Positions 47,387-57,483 of a stretch of 64,000 bases of DNA are shown here, one piece after another (the first letter of the stretch is position 1; each line of letters starts with the position of its first letter). The notes under the pieces were generated by a model. It did not search any database. It saw nothing but the letters and a program-made list of their open reading frames with translations, and was not told the DNA's origin. The stretch is taken from contig NW_004457297.1 of NCBI RefSeq assembly GCF_000313135.1, positions 318,294 to 382,293 of the forward strand, read 5' to 3'. The translations under genes and the position numbers were made by a program. Source of the DNA: Acanthamoeba castellanii str. Neff (taxonomy: Eukaryota; Discosea; Longamoebia; Acanthamoebidae).

Positions 47387-50017
47387 CTCTCCCACAACCA
47401 AGATCCTCTACTTGAGCAAGTGTGGTGTGGCCAGTGGCCAGTCAAGTGGCTTTCTTGAATTATCTTTTTTGGGACCCATGCACATTTCACAGAAATCTGC
47501 AACAGGGTACCAACAAAGATGATGCTGGGAGTTGCAGGTGGCAATGCAGGGCAGGAAAGAAGGATAGCAAAGCAGGAGGATGCAAAGCAGTCAGTAAGTG
47601 CTGCTACCACTATGAAGTGGAAGAAGTCTGGTGCCCAGAGGTGCCAGGCCCTGCACAAGAAGCAACTATCCATGCAAGCAGTTGCCAAGTTGCATGCAGA
47701 GGTCAGCATGAGCGGGCTCTGAAGGAGTTGATGGCATTTGTCCATTACTTTCTTACAGTGTGAGAGCTTGCCTCTGCTGGAGAACAGCATTGCCAAGATC
47801 TGTGGGCTGTACAGCAAGCTAGATAAGGCCACCCACCAAACTTGCTGCTCCCCAACGCCATTGTGCCTTTGCCTACCAAGCTGATTGCAGCACTTGCCAA
47901 GGTGGAAGCCACCATGGATCCTTGAAACTGTCAGTCCAAGCTCAATGAGGTACATCATGTGAAGGGTTGACCATGCACCCCCACTCATCAGTAGCACTCT
48001 TCCTTACATCATTCCACCTCCAGCTGAGCAAGTACCTCCAAGAGCAAGGACATTGGCCTGATGAGTGAGTGATATGGCATCTTGCTGATGAGGATGCTCA
48101 CTGCTGTGCTGCATAGTCTCAATCCATGTCACACTGTTGGCTTAATGAAAGGTTTGTGGTTTTGTTCACCTCAACAGGTGATAACCTTCCTTAAAACATC
48201 ATTTCTCCACATGTGCACCTTTACTGCTTTCTCTCTGACCTTGGCAAGTGGAATGGTGGCTGCAGCCTTAGGCGACCTTCAACAATGACCTTCAAAGTGG
48301 TGCAAGTACTGTGCAGTTGTGCATGTGAACTGTTGATGACAGTTTGGCCACTGCACAGGTGCAACTGGGCAAGGAGTACCAGGATGGTGGTGACATGCCT
48401 CACCCTTTTTGGGACTGCACCACATTCAGCACATTCCTGTAGCATGGGCGAATCCCATGAAGTGGGCTGACAACAGCAGCAGTGTCACACAAACTTCAAC
48501 ACAAACTCAACTGCTATGCAACAAGTCAGCCAACATGCACAAGGCAGTGTGTCATGTGACCTGGCCACTGAAAACTGGGTATTCATCTACACTAAGTCTC
48601 AACATGATCCTCAACCTGACCAGTCACCAGCACTTGTGTGCCATGGTTATTTTATCATATTTTCAATTTTAGCATTGATTATTTTCCAATAATTCAGTTT
48701 CAATTTAACCCTGCCCATCTCACCTGAGGTTGTGGTGACACTTGTGGAGAGACTGCCATTGACTGCAATGTACTTGTCCCTGGTCCCATGCCCCTGTGCA
48801 CTGTGCTCATTGTGTCTGAACATCACATTTTAGAGCTGTCCACTCCATCAAGGTTTACATGCACCCCCTTGCCCCATGATTGTGTCCCCACCAGAGCTGA
48901 GCATGACCAGTTTGAAGCCATCCCCACTATTATTGTCTCACATGACTGCTGTAGGATCTTCATGACATGCACCACTATCATCATTGTCATTATCCTGTGT
49001 TGCAGTTCCTGCCATGCCTTCTTGCAGACCCTGGGGCTGGCCATCAGCTATATGGATGGATTGGAAGTGTCCCCCATGCACAAGTCAACAGTCCTATTCA
49101 CATTCAGCCTCTTCTCATCATCCAGCAGACCTCACAAGGACACCTCTGCCTCAGCCAACTCACACCTCAACCAGGCAGCAGCCTGCCTTCATTCTCCTCC
49201 CACACTTCCACACCTCTCAAATCCCCATCACCCACCAACAGGCCCTTCACCTCCAATACACTCTCCTTCAGACTCACTCACTCCAGCCCCCACCACCAGG
49301 GTAGTGGGCACCACACTTGCACAGCTCACCCTTGAGCACAACAACAGCAAACCTCTAGCAGATATCTCAGGGTGGCTGTGGAGCACCAGGAGGTGTGTAT
49401 CACTTGGGCAGCCACACTGCCACTCAAGGGGGTCAATGAGATAAGTGAAGCTGATTTTGCTGGAGGAGGCTGAGCTGGTGTACATTGATGAAGTGGCTGA
49501 GGTGTCAGATCATGAGGAAAACTCCTTTGTGGACACCTTCTCATCCCCTCAGTGACAACAACCACCCACCATGCTCTTGTTAATTCACAAATAAATAAAC
49601 ATTTCTGGCATAAATTTTGCTGAGTTTTCTGGAGACCAAAGTCCACTCATGCACAAAAGATGCCATTGATGGTGCCATCAGGGTCGTTCATGTAGGCATG
49701 GTCCTTGAAGCCCTTGTTGTTGTGAGACCATGTGCAAATTATTGTGCATTGTACACAGTCACTGGAGTAGAGATGTTGATTGTTGGTGTTGTGGATGTCC
49801 TCACAGTCTACACATAGATTTGGCAGGTACACCTGCAGCCACATCAGTATCATACAATTAACAAGATCACACAATCACACAATCACATTCATGAGGAAAT
49901 GAACCATCTTCATGCCATGCCATTGTGTGACATCCCTGCAAATCTTTGTTTGCCATAGCTTGCCCTCCCTTTGGCTTATGATATTAACTCAATAGGGACA
50001 GAGATGGGTGGGGAATG

Positions 50018-50092
50018 TACTCCATTTCAGGGCATTTGGTCTCAGCCCCATGGGCAGGAACATACTCCATTTCAGGGCATTTGGTCTCAGCC
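50018..50092. repeat. Two-copy direct repeat, 45-bp period
   Basis: The stretch tactccatttcagggcattt and the 10 bases after it (ggtctcagcc) occur at about 50018-50047 and again at 50063-50092, with 15 bp between. It lies at the right end of the CG-depleted block. Confidence 0.85.
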
Positions 50093-50309
50093 ACTTGTCC
50101 AATTAGGCTCAAGATGAAAATTGAATTGCAAATGGAATGGAATGGGGAAGACATGTACTTTTTGAATTGATCTCAACCACACACCTAGGCCAAGCACTGT
50201 TTTATTAATCAAAGGGCAAAGCCTCCCCTGCCTCTCCTGTAAGCCCTGTGTGTGTGGTGATGCTGAGGGATGAAGAATGAAAATCCACAGAGAAAAGCTG
50301 CATTGGCGT

Positions 50310-52483
50310 TCATTTGTCAAGTTGGGAGGCGAGAAGCAAGTCCAGCGTTTGCATCACGTGCCGGCGTCGTGCAAGAACGAGCTCTCGGCCGGTGAGACCC
50401 TCGTGCGCGTTCGTCGTCTTCGCCTTCCCGACAGCCGATGGAGGAGCTGGGGGCGACCTCGCCGCCGCCACCGCCGCCACCGCCTCTCGCCCACCCACGT
50501 CCCCCCCTCGGCTTCGGCTGTTCGTGGCACTCTCGTTCTGCTTCTTCTTCTCCTCCTCCTCCTCGCCCTCCTCTTCCGCCTCGTTCACCTCCATGCCAGT
50601 TGCAAGTCCTTCGTCCTCCGTGTCCTCATCGTAATTGATGTTATTATTGTCTGGGTCGTCGTTGACGGCGGTGTCTTCACTGTCTTCGTTGTCGTTGCCA
50701 TTGTAGCTGTCGTCTGATTGGCTCTGCACCTCCTCTTCTTCCTCCTTTTTGTTCATCTTCTCCTCCTTTCGCTTTTCCTCTTTCCTCCTCCGCTTCTTGG
50801 CTTTCCGCTTCCGCTTCTTGGGTCTGTTGATCGGTGGGAAGATCGGCGGCACGGGCTTGGAGTAGGTCCGCCGCGCCCAGTTGTAGACGGTGCCCACGAT
50901 CGTGGACTTAGTGTAGGGGATCCCGCGGCGCTGGTCCTTGACCTGATCCCACAGGTGCGCGATGCGGGCCACCACCCAGCCCTGGTCCAGGTCGGCCATC
51001 GGAATGTCCTCGCGCATGAGCGTCTCCATCATTTTGAGCTGCAGGCGCCTCTGCAGCCTCATGTGCTCGCTGAGGAGCTCCTCCGCGGAATCAAACTTCA
51101 GCTGCCGGTACCGCGCCCATCGGTACCGCTGGTGCACCACCTCGGCCGACGGCTTGCACTTCTCTTCGTAGCCGAGTCGCGCGCATTCGCCGTCGATGAG
51201 AGCCGCGATGAGTACGGTGGACTCCGACGGAGACTTGGACTTCGAACTGCTCGGCGACTCGTCGAGCTCCTTCATCATTCGCTGCACCACGGCCGCCGAC
51301 ACCTCGAGTCGCCTGTCGAGCACTTCCTGGCGCACCAGACCGCCCGGTCGCTCTGAGGCCTCGTGAGCGAGTCGGTGCTCGACGAGCTCGTGCTGCGTCG
51401 TGAACCTGACGCCGCACGGCTCGTTCGGGAAATCGCGACGCGGGTGGAGACACACAAAGTTTCTGCCATTGTTCACGGCGAACGTGATGCCGTACTTGAG
51501 GTATACGGGCGTGCGTTCCTTACACGTGGCGCACTTGTCCCGAAAGTGTTCAGCGCACACGTATTTCCCCGCTACACCAGAAGACACATGACACACAACA
51601 CACAACACGTTGACCGTTAGGCAGAGAGCACGACACCAAAGACCGAGAGGGCAGCAGGCAGTACTCTTCCAACGCCCGTCTGAGGAGGTGGTGGTGGGCC
51701 TCGCCTGTCTGGCCTTCTTGTCTTCCGTCCGCCGAATCCTACGCCGCCTCTTGGGCTGATCCTCCTCCCCCTCCTCTTCGTCCTCTTGGCGCGCTTCATC
51801 GGCCGATCTTCTTGCTCGCTTCCCCTTGGCCTTCTCTTTTTCGTCCTTTTTCGTGTTCTTCTCTGCAACTCTGCTCTTGCGCTCCTTGGTCTTCTTCTTC
51901 TTCTTGTCGCTGTCGCTGTCGCTGTCTCGGCTCGGCTCGGCTATTTGCCCGGCCGAGGCTTGCTCGAGCTCGGAGACCTCAACTCGTTCGTAGCGCTCGT
52001 CCTCCGCTCCTTGCTCCACTCGTCGTCGTTTGGTGGGGGCGGCAGCGGTGGAGGTGACGGTGGCCTCTGCTGGCTTCCTCGCCTTCGTCTTGGTCGTGGC
52101 TGCTGGCTCCGAGGCGGCGGCGGCGTCGGGCAGCGGGTCCCTAGTCTTGGTTAGGAGTCGAGTCGCGGCTGCCCAAATTGAACGGATTGAAATTAAAGCG
52201 TGATTCAATTTGATTCACAAGAGAGGGAAAGCAGGGACGTACAAAGCACGTGAGAACTTGTCGGAGACGAGGAGGATTGCAGCTCATTGAAGAGCAGGTC
52301 GGCCTCCAGCAGCAACTTCTCCGTCGAATTGTGGTTGTAGCTGGGCACTCGCGGTTGATGGAGAAAGCGCCCCCTTGATGCAAATTCGGCAGGTGGCTGC
52401 AAGTGCACTTGCGGAGAAGGGGATTGAAGGTAGTAGCTGAGGGGCCGGATCAACGGGCCGCCCACACGACCGGGCTCATCCAT
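50310..52483 (-). CDS. Charged nuclear protein with Cys/His zinc-finger-like region
   Basis: Minus strand. ATG at 52483-52481 (MDEPGRVGGPLIRPLSYYL); stop at 50310. Three or four exons; roughly 600 residues. After a first exon with a helical patch (EKLLLEADLLFNELQ), the sequence is dominated by Lys/Glu/Asp/Ser runs with several basic nuclear signals (KGKRARRS, PKRRRRIRR, PKKRKRKAKKRRRKEEKRK). Between them lies a folded part: YVCAEHFRDKCATCKERT, then CGVRFTTQHELVEHRLAH (single C2H2-like finger), then helical RYRWARYRQLKFDSAEELLS and DQGWVVARIAHLWDQVKDQR. It ends LDLLLASQLDK. It probably binds DNA, RNA or chromatin; no known family was recognised. Its stop abuts the CG-depleted block, and its start lies 89 bp from the stop of the oxygenase. 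Confidence 0.65.
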
Positions 52484-52572
52484 CTTATCTTTGGGTTTAT
52501 TTGGTCTCTTTTCTCTCACCTTTTTCTTTTCTGTTTTTTTTCTGTTTTTAGAACCCAAAAAAAAGCACAACT

Positions 52573-53388
52573 TCAGCCCCAGTTCTTGGGTTGGCGACGG
52601 TACATGACTTCGGTACGCATGATGTACTTGACGTCGGAAGCGAGCCGTTCGCCTTCATGAACGATGTTGTGCTCAAACACCAGCGCCATGCCTGTGAGCG
52701 GTGTGACTGCATGCCTCTCTCCCTCGAGGAACACCGTGGCGCCTGCACGAGAGAGGTCAATCAAAGTTGTCTCGCAACTCCCCTATCTGGGAAGACCAGC
52801 CATTACCGCCGCCAAAGCCCTCGTTGAGGTAGAGCATGAACGTGAAGAGACTCCGCTCACTGGACGACGGCTTGTACGCCGCATCCACATGCGGTTCACA
52901 GTGTTGGCCAGGAGTGTACCTGCAGAGGATAGTCACAAGCAGATCAGATTCGACAGACCACACGCACGACACACGACGGTGAGATGGCGACGATGCCTGC
53001 AGAAGCGCCAGCGGTGGTTGAGCCCGACCACGCTCCAGGTCTGACCACTCTTGATGGCCACTTCCGGCACCAGGGCCTTGACGCGGGGCCAGATGGCATC
53101 AGCCAGTTCACGGTCGTCGATCATGAGCCTCGTGTTACTGCGTGAGGCGGTAGTGAACTCGCGCATGGGCTCGTAGCCCTCGCGCTCCGTCCGCTCGACC
53201 ATGTGTCGGCACTCGGCGGGGGTGAGCACCCCGTGGAGGATGAACGCCTCCCTTCCTTTATTGCTGACCTCCAGATCTGTTTTCGTCACCTCATCCGCTG
53301 ACAGGGCCGACAGCACCAGCTCACCAACCTGAGTGGGGCGCCACCAGCCCGCCTCGACCGTCTTGACGTTGAAGAAGTCCGCCTCCAT
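52573..53388 (-). CDS. 2-oxoglutarate/Fe(II) oxygenase, prolyl-4-hydroxylase fold
   Basis: Minus strand. ATG at 53388-53386 (MEADFFNVKTVEAGWWRP); stop complementary to 52573-52575; three exons. The first exon has the N-terminal helix region (FILHGVLTPAECRHMVERTE) and SNTRLMIDD, typical of P4H-like enzymes. The second gives RYTPGQHCEPHVDAAY, with the HxD iron ligands, and FTFMLYLNEGFGGG. The third gives ATVFLEGERH, a distal His in FEHNIVHEGE and an Arg for 2-oxoglutarate in KYIMRTEVMYRR. The iron and cosubstrate ligands are all present, so it should be an active dioxygenase. No signal peptide, so probably cytosolic or nuclear; the substrate is unknown. It is divergent from CstF-50 with 98 bp between starts. 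Confidence 0.9.
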
Positions 53389-53486
53389 TGTTGTTGTTGT
53401 TTTTCCACAGCGTTGGGTCTCTTTTCTTTTCTATTTCTTTTTATTCAACAGAATTTCTGTGCTGTTTTGAGCGTCGTACACTCCAG
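53389..53486. promoter_or_regulatory. Divergent promoter, 2OG oxygenase / CstF-50
   Basis: The 98 bp between the two start codons are T-rich on the plus strand (ttcttttctatttcttttt) and must carry both transcription starts. No defined element found. Confidence 0.4.
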
Positions 53487-55854
53487 ATGGACAAGCGTAC
53501 GCTTTACCAGCTCATCATCAGGTTCGCCCTACGCTGCCACTATGGCACTAGTGCGTTGCGCTACCAGCGGCATAGCTGCCGTGCTGCTCGGGACTTATTT
53601 ATTAAATTGTTTGAATTACATCGATCCATCTCTCACATCGAGATTTCTTTGTCTACTGCCAGCCAGCTGCACGAGGATGGATTTACGGACATTGCCTCGC
53701 AGCTCTCCAACGTGACCCTTATCCCTCGCCCGCCGCAAGTGGCACCTCAGCGACTCTACCGACTCGCCAGCCAGGGCCGCACCAGAGAAGCTGGACCCGG
53801 ACGCGAAAGTAACCCCCTCCTCCCTCTTCTTCATCTTCGTATCATGAGCTTATCATCGCTTTGTAGTTTCTTCTTGCTCATTTGTTTGCTGTGTTGTGTG
53901 CGTGTGTGTGTACCATGATGTGCGGCACCAGAGGACAAGATGGCCTGGGACAAAGAGGACGACGATGACTCGGGGTCAGTGCTGCTGGGCGCCACCGTGC
54001 GGCCCAAGGGCCTCGACTTTGATCGCGAGAAGCGTACGTGCACGCCCTGCTCTTTCGTGCGGTGCCATCGCACACTTTGTTTGCAGACTCTGATTTTGCT
54101 CCATTATGCCTCCGGCAGCTGATCGAGCGCCGGATCGCCACGGCTGCCGCTTCACGACCCGATATCTCACAACCCACAAGGGCTCCGTACGTTGTGGGCG
54201 ATTCTCTCCCGACGGTACTACGCTCACCATCTACATGCGCCAACTCGCCATTGCTCGAGTGCTCTTGGCTGCGCATTTTCGTTCACCGACGCACGGCATG
54301 GTGTTGTTTGTTGACTGCTTGCCAACAAACGACCAGGCAAGCTGGTGGCCACCGGTTCAATGGACACCTCGGTCAAACTGGCCGACGTGGAAAAGATGAA
54401 AGCCCACGGCGACAAGAAGGATCACGACCACATGGACGACGGAGCCTCTCGAAATGTCACGCGCTCCTTCTACGACCATTCGTCGGTACGTACCTCGGAG
54501 TGCGTGTGGCCTACGCCATGTCGCGTTGCTCACAGTGGTGATGGGTGCACCCACTCATGGTCGGTCCAGACGGTCACGGACGTCTGCTTTCACCCCACGA
54601 CGCCACTGCTGGCCTCCTGTTCCAAGGACATGTCCATCAAATTCTTTGACTACTCCAAGACGCACGCCAAGCGCAGCGTCAAATTCATCCAGGTAACAGG
54701 CCACGCCACGCACACAATCGCTTTGTCGTCCACTCTCACGTTCTGTTATTTTCATACAGGATGCGGTCCGACTTCGATCAATCGACTTCCACCCGTCGGG
54801 TACCGTTCTATGCGCCAGCCTCAGCGCGCACAGACGTTGTTCTTTTTCCTGCGAACGTGGGCCGATTGAAAGAGCTCACTCCTGACTCCGTGCGCAGGCG
54901 ACTTTTTGTTGGCGTCTGGCAAGGATGCACGAATCCGCCTCTACGACACGCGCACACAGCAGGCCTTCGTATGCCCCAACGCTGGAGACAATCACTCATC
55001 CACGGTGAACATGGTACCCTCACCGCCAATCGATTTGGTCTCAAATATGTTATCATTTACCATTATTGTCCTTCTGCCTGGCCACATGCACCATTTTTTT
55101 AGGTCCGATACCGCAACGATGGAGGCGTGTACGCGTCGGCCGGAAAGGACGGCAACATCAAGCTGTGGGACACCACCAGTGCCACGTGCATCAGCACTTT
55201 TCCCGCCGCGCACTCGGGCAACGCAGTATGCTTCTTCTGCTTCTTCTCCATGTCGTGACCCTCCTCATTGCTCACCGTTGACCTATCCATGCTTGCAGGT
55301 GACCTCCGTTCAGTTTTCACGCAATGGGCGATACCTGCTCTCGTGCGGCAAGGACTCGACCGTCAAGCTCTGGGACCTGTCCACCACGCGACCCCTCCGA
55401 ATCTACTCGGGCTCCGTGCTAAGCGTACATTTCTTCTTCTGTTTTCTTGTTCAGCGTTAGTAATCATAACGAACGAACGTTTGCAGAAGCGGAGACTCCC
55501 CGCGACGTTCAGCTTCAGCGAGGACTTTGTGCTGGCCCCGGACGAGTCCGGCGCGGTGGCAGTCGCCTGGGACACACGCTCAGGTTCGCGCATGCGTCGT
55601 GTGTGTGTCGTGCCAGCGGTCATTTTGACAATCGCCTCTTTTCTGCAGGTGACCTGCTCCACCGGCTCACCGGACACAATCAGTTGGTGCGATTTATCGC
55701 TTCCTCCCCCGTAGAGAACGCCCTCCTCACCTGCAGGTACCCACCCCTTCGGCTCTCCTTCATCATGATTAGATGTAGAGGTTGTTGGTGGTGCGGAAAA
55801 AACTAACGCACGACCACCAGTGACGACTCCCGGGCACGCTTCTGGGTGGTCTAA
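53487..55854 (+). CDS. CSTF1: Cleavage stimulation factor subunit 1 (CstF-50), WD40 protein
   Basis: ATG at 53487 (MDKRTLYQLIIS); TAA at 55852-55854; about 430 residues over ten or so exons. Exon 1 splices inside the codon after LII to give LIISQLHEDGFTDIASQL, the short N-terminal dimerisation domain specific to CstF-50. WD40 repeats follow: FTTRYLTTHKGSVRCGRFSP, KLVATGSMDTSVKLADVE, VTDVCFHPTTPLLASCSKDM, FLLASGKDARIRLYDTRT, VYASAGKDGNIKLWDTTS, YLLSCGKDSTVKLWDLST and LLTCSDDSRARFWVV. The last ends the protein, as in homologues. CstF binds the GU-rich element downstream of the poly(A) site and helps cleavage of pre-mRNA in the nucleus. The second half of the N-terminal domain is followed by a short acidic linker (DKEDDDDSG). 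Intact. Confidence 0.92.
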
Positions 55855-56070
55855 TGGCGCTGCTTTGCCGCTTGACCACAAATAAATAAATCAATTGGCA
55901 CCACCATTCCCCAGATCACCTTGATCGGCCGATCTGGGGAATGGGATGGTGTTGCCAACTCCCGGTCAGTTCCTTATTGCCCATCACTCCTTTCTCTCAC
56001 TTTCATCTTCACCCACTACACAACACTTTCACTTTACCACCAATCTTCTTGTGCAATGACCATGAAGTGA

Positions 56071-56638
56071 ATGTTTGTCCTGGTGGCCACTTGCCTGCTC
56101 AGCCTGCTGGCTGTGGCCCAGGCCCAGATGGACTGTGGTGCAGGCTTCTTTGGGGACACCAATGGGTGCTGCCCAACCTTGATTGATGGACTGGCCTACT
56201 TCCCCAACTCCCAGGGCTGCTATCTGCTCTCCCTTGAGTCAGGCATCTTCTACACAGACAAGAATGGCTGCTACCCCAATGTTTGTTTGCCTGCCACCCT
56301 ACTGTTGGGATATACATATCTCTTTGTATGGCTGATGAGATGACTTGACTGCTTATAGGCATGTACCTGGAGAATGGCAGTACCTGCACCAATGTGTGCC
56401 AGGCCCAGTGCTTCAACATGACCCAGGGGGCCACCTTCACCCCTGATTGTTGGCACCCTGGTGGCCTCTCCCTCTTCTTCTCTGTTGGTGTCTCCCTTGG
56501 CATCTGCCTCTGCATCTCCTTTGCCATCATGGCACTGACACCACCAGCTACTACCTGGACACCAACAGTGTCTACCTGGGTGGCAACCAGGAGTGCCCAT
56601 CTGCATGCCAGTGCTCAGAGGAGTGCTTGAGTGTGTGA
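56071..56638 (+). pseudogene. Cys-rich secreted protein gene, CG-free, with frame break
   Basis: ATG at 56071 with a clean signal peptide (VLVATCLLSLLAVAQAQ). A Cys-rich mature part follows: MDCGAGFFGDTNGCCPTL, QGCYLLSLESG and NGCYPN. An intron at about 56288-56358 (phase 1) joins to CMYLENGSTCTNVCQAQCFN. After TPDCW the frame turns hydrophobic and Cys-poor, while another frame gives DTNSVYLGGNQECPSACQCS ending at a TGA at 56636-56638. No intron with matching phase links them, so one base has been gained or lost, or the reading is wrong. There is no CG dinucleotide from about 55,965 to 56,785 on either strand. No known family. The conserved signal peptide and Cys spacing suggest recent function as a secreted protein. 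Confidence 0.5.
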
Positions 56639-56789
56639 GGGGATTTTGTTTTATACCATTTTAACCACAAGAACAATGGCAAACTATAAAAAGCTTTGGC
56701 AGCCTCACCAACAATGGTATGTTGAAGGACTTTGAAGAGTGGAATGAAATAGCAATTCTGGTGAACTCTTCTTTCTGGGCATGTAACAG

Positions 56790-56985
56790 GGCGCAAGTGT
56801 GAGCCATGGCCAGTTTTGCTTGACATGGACAATATGGGTGTGCCCATTCCATGATCACCAACATGGGCATTGTCTATCACTAACACCACCAATTGCTCCC
56901 TGAATGTTGACAGCGTCTACCTGGGAGGTGGCCAGTAGTGCCCTCTGTGCCCCAGTGCCTGGAGGAATGTGTGGCTGGGTATTTT
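56790..56985 (+). pseudogene. Degraded second copy of the Cys-rich gene 3' end
   Basis: The stretch gtctacctgggaggtggcca at about 56917 and the following cccagtgcctggaggaatgtg match the 3' end of the preceding gene (gtctacctgggtggcaacca ... cagtgctcagaggagtgc). The copy has an in-frame stop in place of the glutamate (ggccagtag) and shifted frames. Upstream of this the similarity fades. It is also nearly CG-free. Confidence 0.4.
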
Positions 56986-57200
56986 TTTGTCCATTTTGAT
57001 AGAGAAATCTGGCAGTCACCTCAGCAGGCCCAGTCGCCCAGTGCAGTCATGTACTCCAGATCTGGCTTCCTTTGCTTCTGGGCGACACGGGATGCCACCT
57101 GGTGAAAACACCGTACGACCGGGACGTGGCCGGAGGTATGTCACGGACACGAACAGACACCACCAAACAAGCGCGGTTGCAACACCTGTCCCAGAAATTG

Positions 57201-57308
57201 AACCAATCCAGATTTAATTCGGCCAGTGACCAATCAACAAGGTCAGCACACACCTGGCGGCAACCAGGTGTTCATTCGGCGACCAATCAACAAGGCCAGC
57301 ACACACCC
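57201..57308 (+). promoter_or_regulatory. Tandem CCAAT-containing repeat upstream of surface-protein gene
   Basis: The stretch gaccaatcaacaaggtcagc plus cacacacc occurs at about 57228-57255 and again with one change at 57281-57308 (53-bp period). A further ccaatcc is at 57202. The three CCAAT boxes lie 180-280 bp before the ATG at 57484. That they act as promoter elements is inference. Confidence 0.5.
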
Positions 57309-57483
57309 GCTGGTTCCGTCTTCACAGACATCCCTTCCCGGGAACGCCCTTGTCTCTCGGCGACCGTCCGAGACACAAAAAGCCAGACTTCTTCTTCTCT
57401 TTTTGTCCAGTACTCCTCTGCCCACCACAGCAGCTCACCCACCCCCCTTGTACCATCAGAACACACCACAGAACTGCACCACC

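Larger units (their letters stand above)
46381..50309. other. CG-depleted block, probable relic or foreign DNA
   Basis: From about 46,561 to 50,260 (3.7 kb) I count only six CG dinucleotides, while the flanking genes have several per 60-base line. TG and CA are in clear excess and base composition is otherwise balanced. No intact recognised gene lies inside; frames are broken every few hundred bases. A minus-strand open frame at 46787-47386 and a plus-strand one at 47519-47722 are the most protein-like. The right border is sharp, at the stop of the charged nuclear gene (50310). The left border is gradual from about 46,380. Confidence 0.75.

Noticed and set aside
48788..49444. 218-codon plus-strand frame in the CG-depleted block
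   Set aside because: Composition-driven (Ser/Pro/His/Thr-rich); no motif, no plausible start context and no splice partners.
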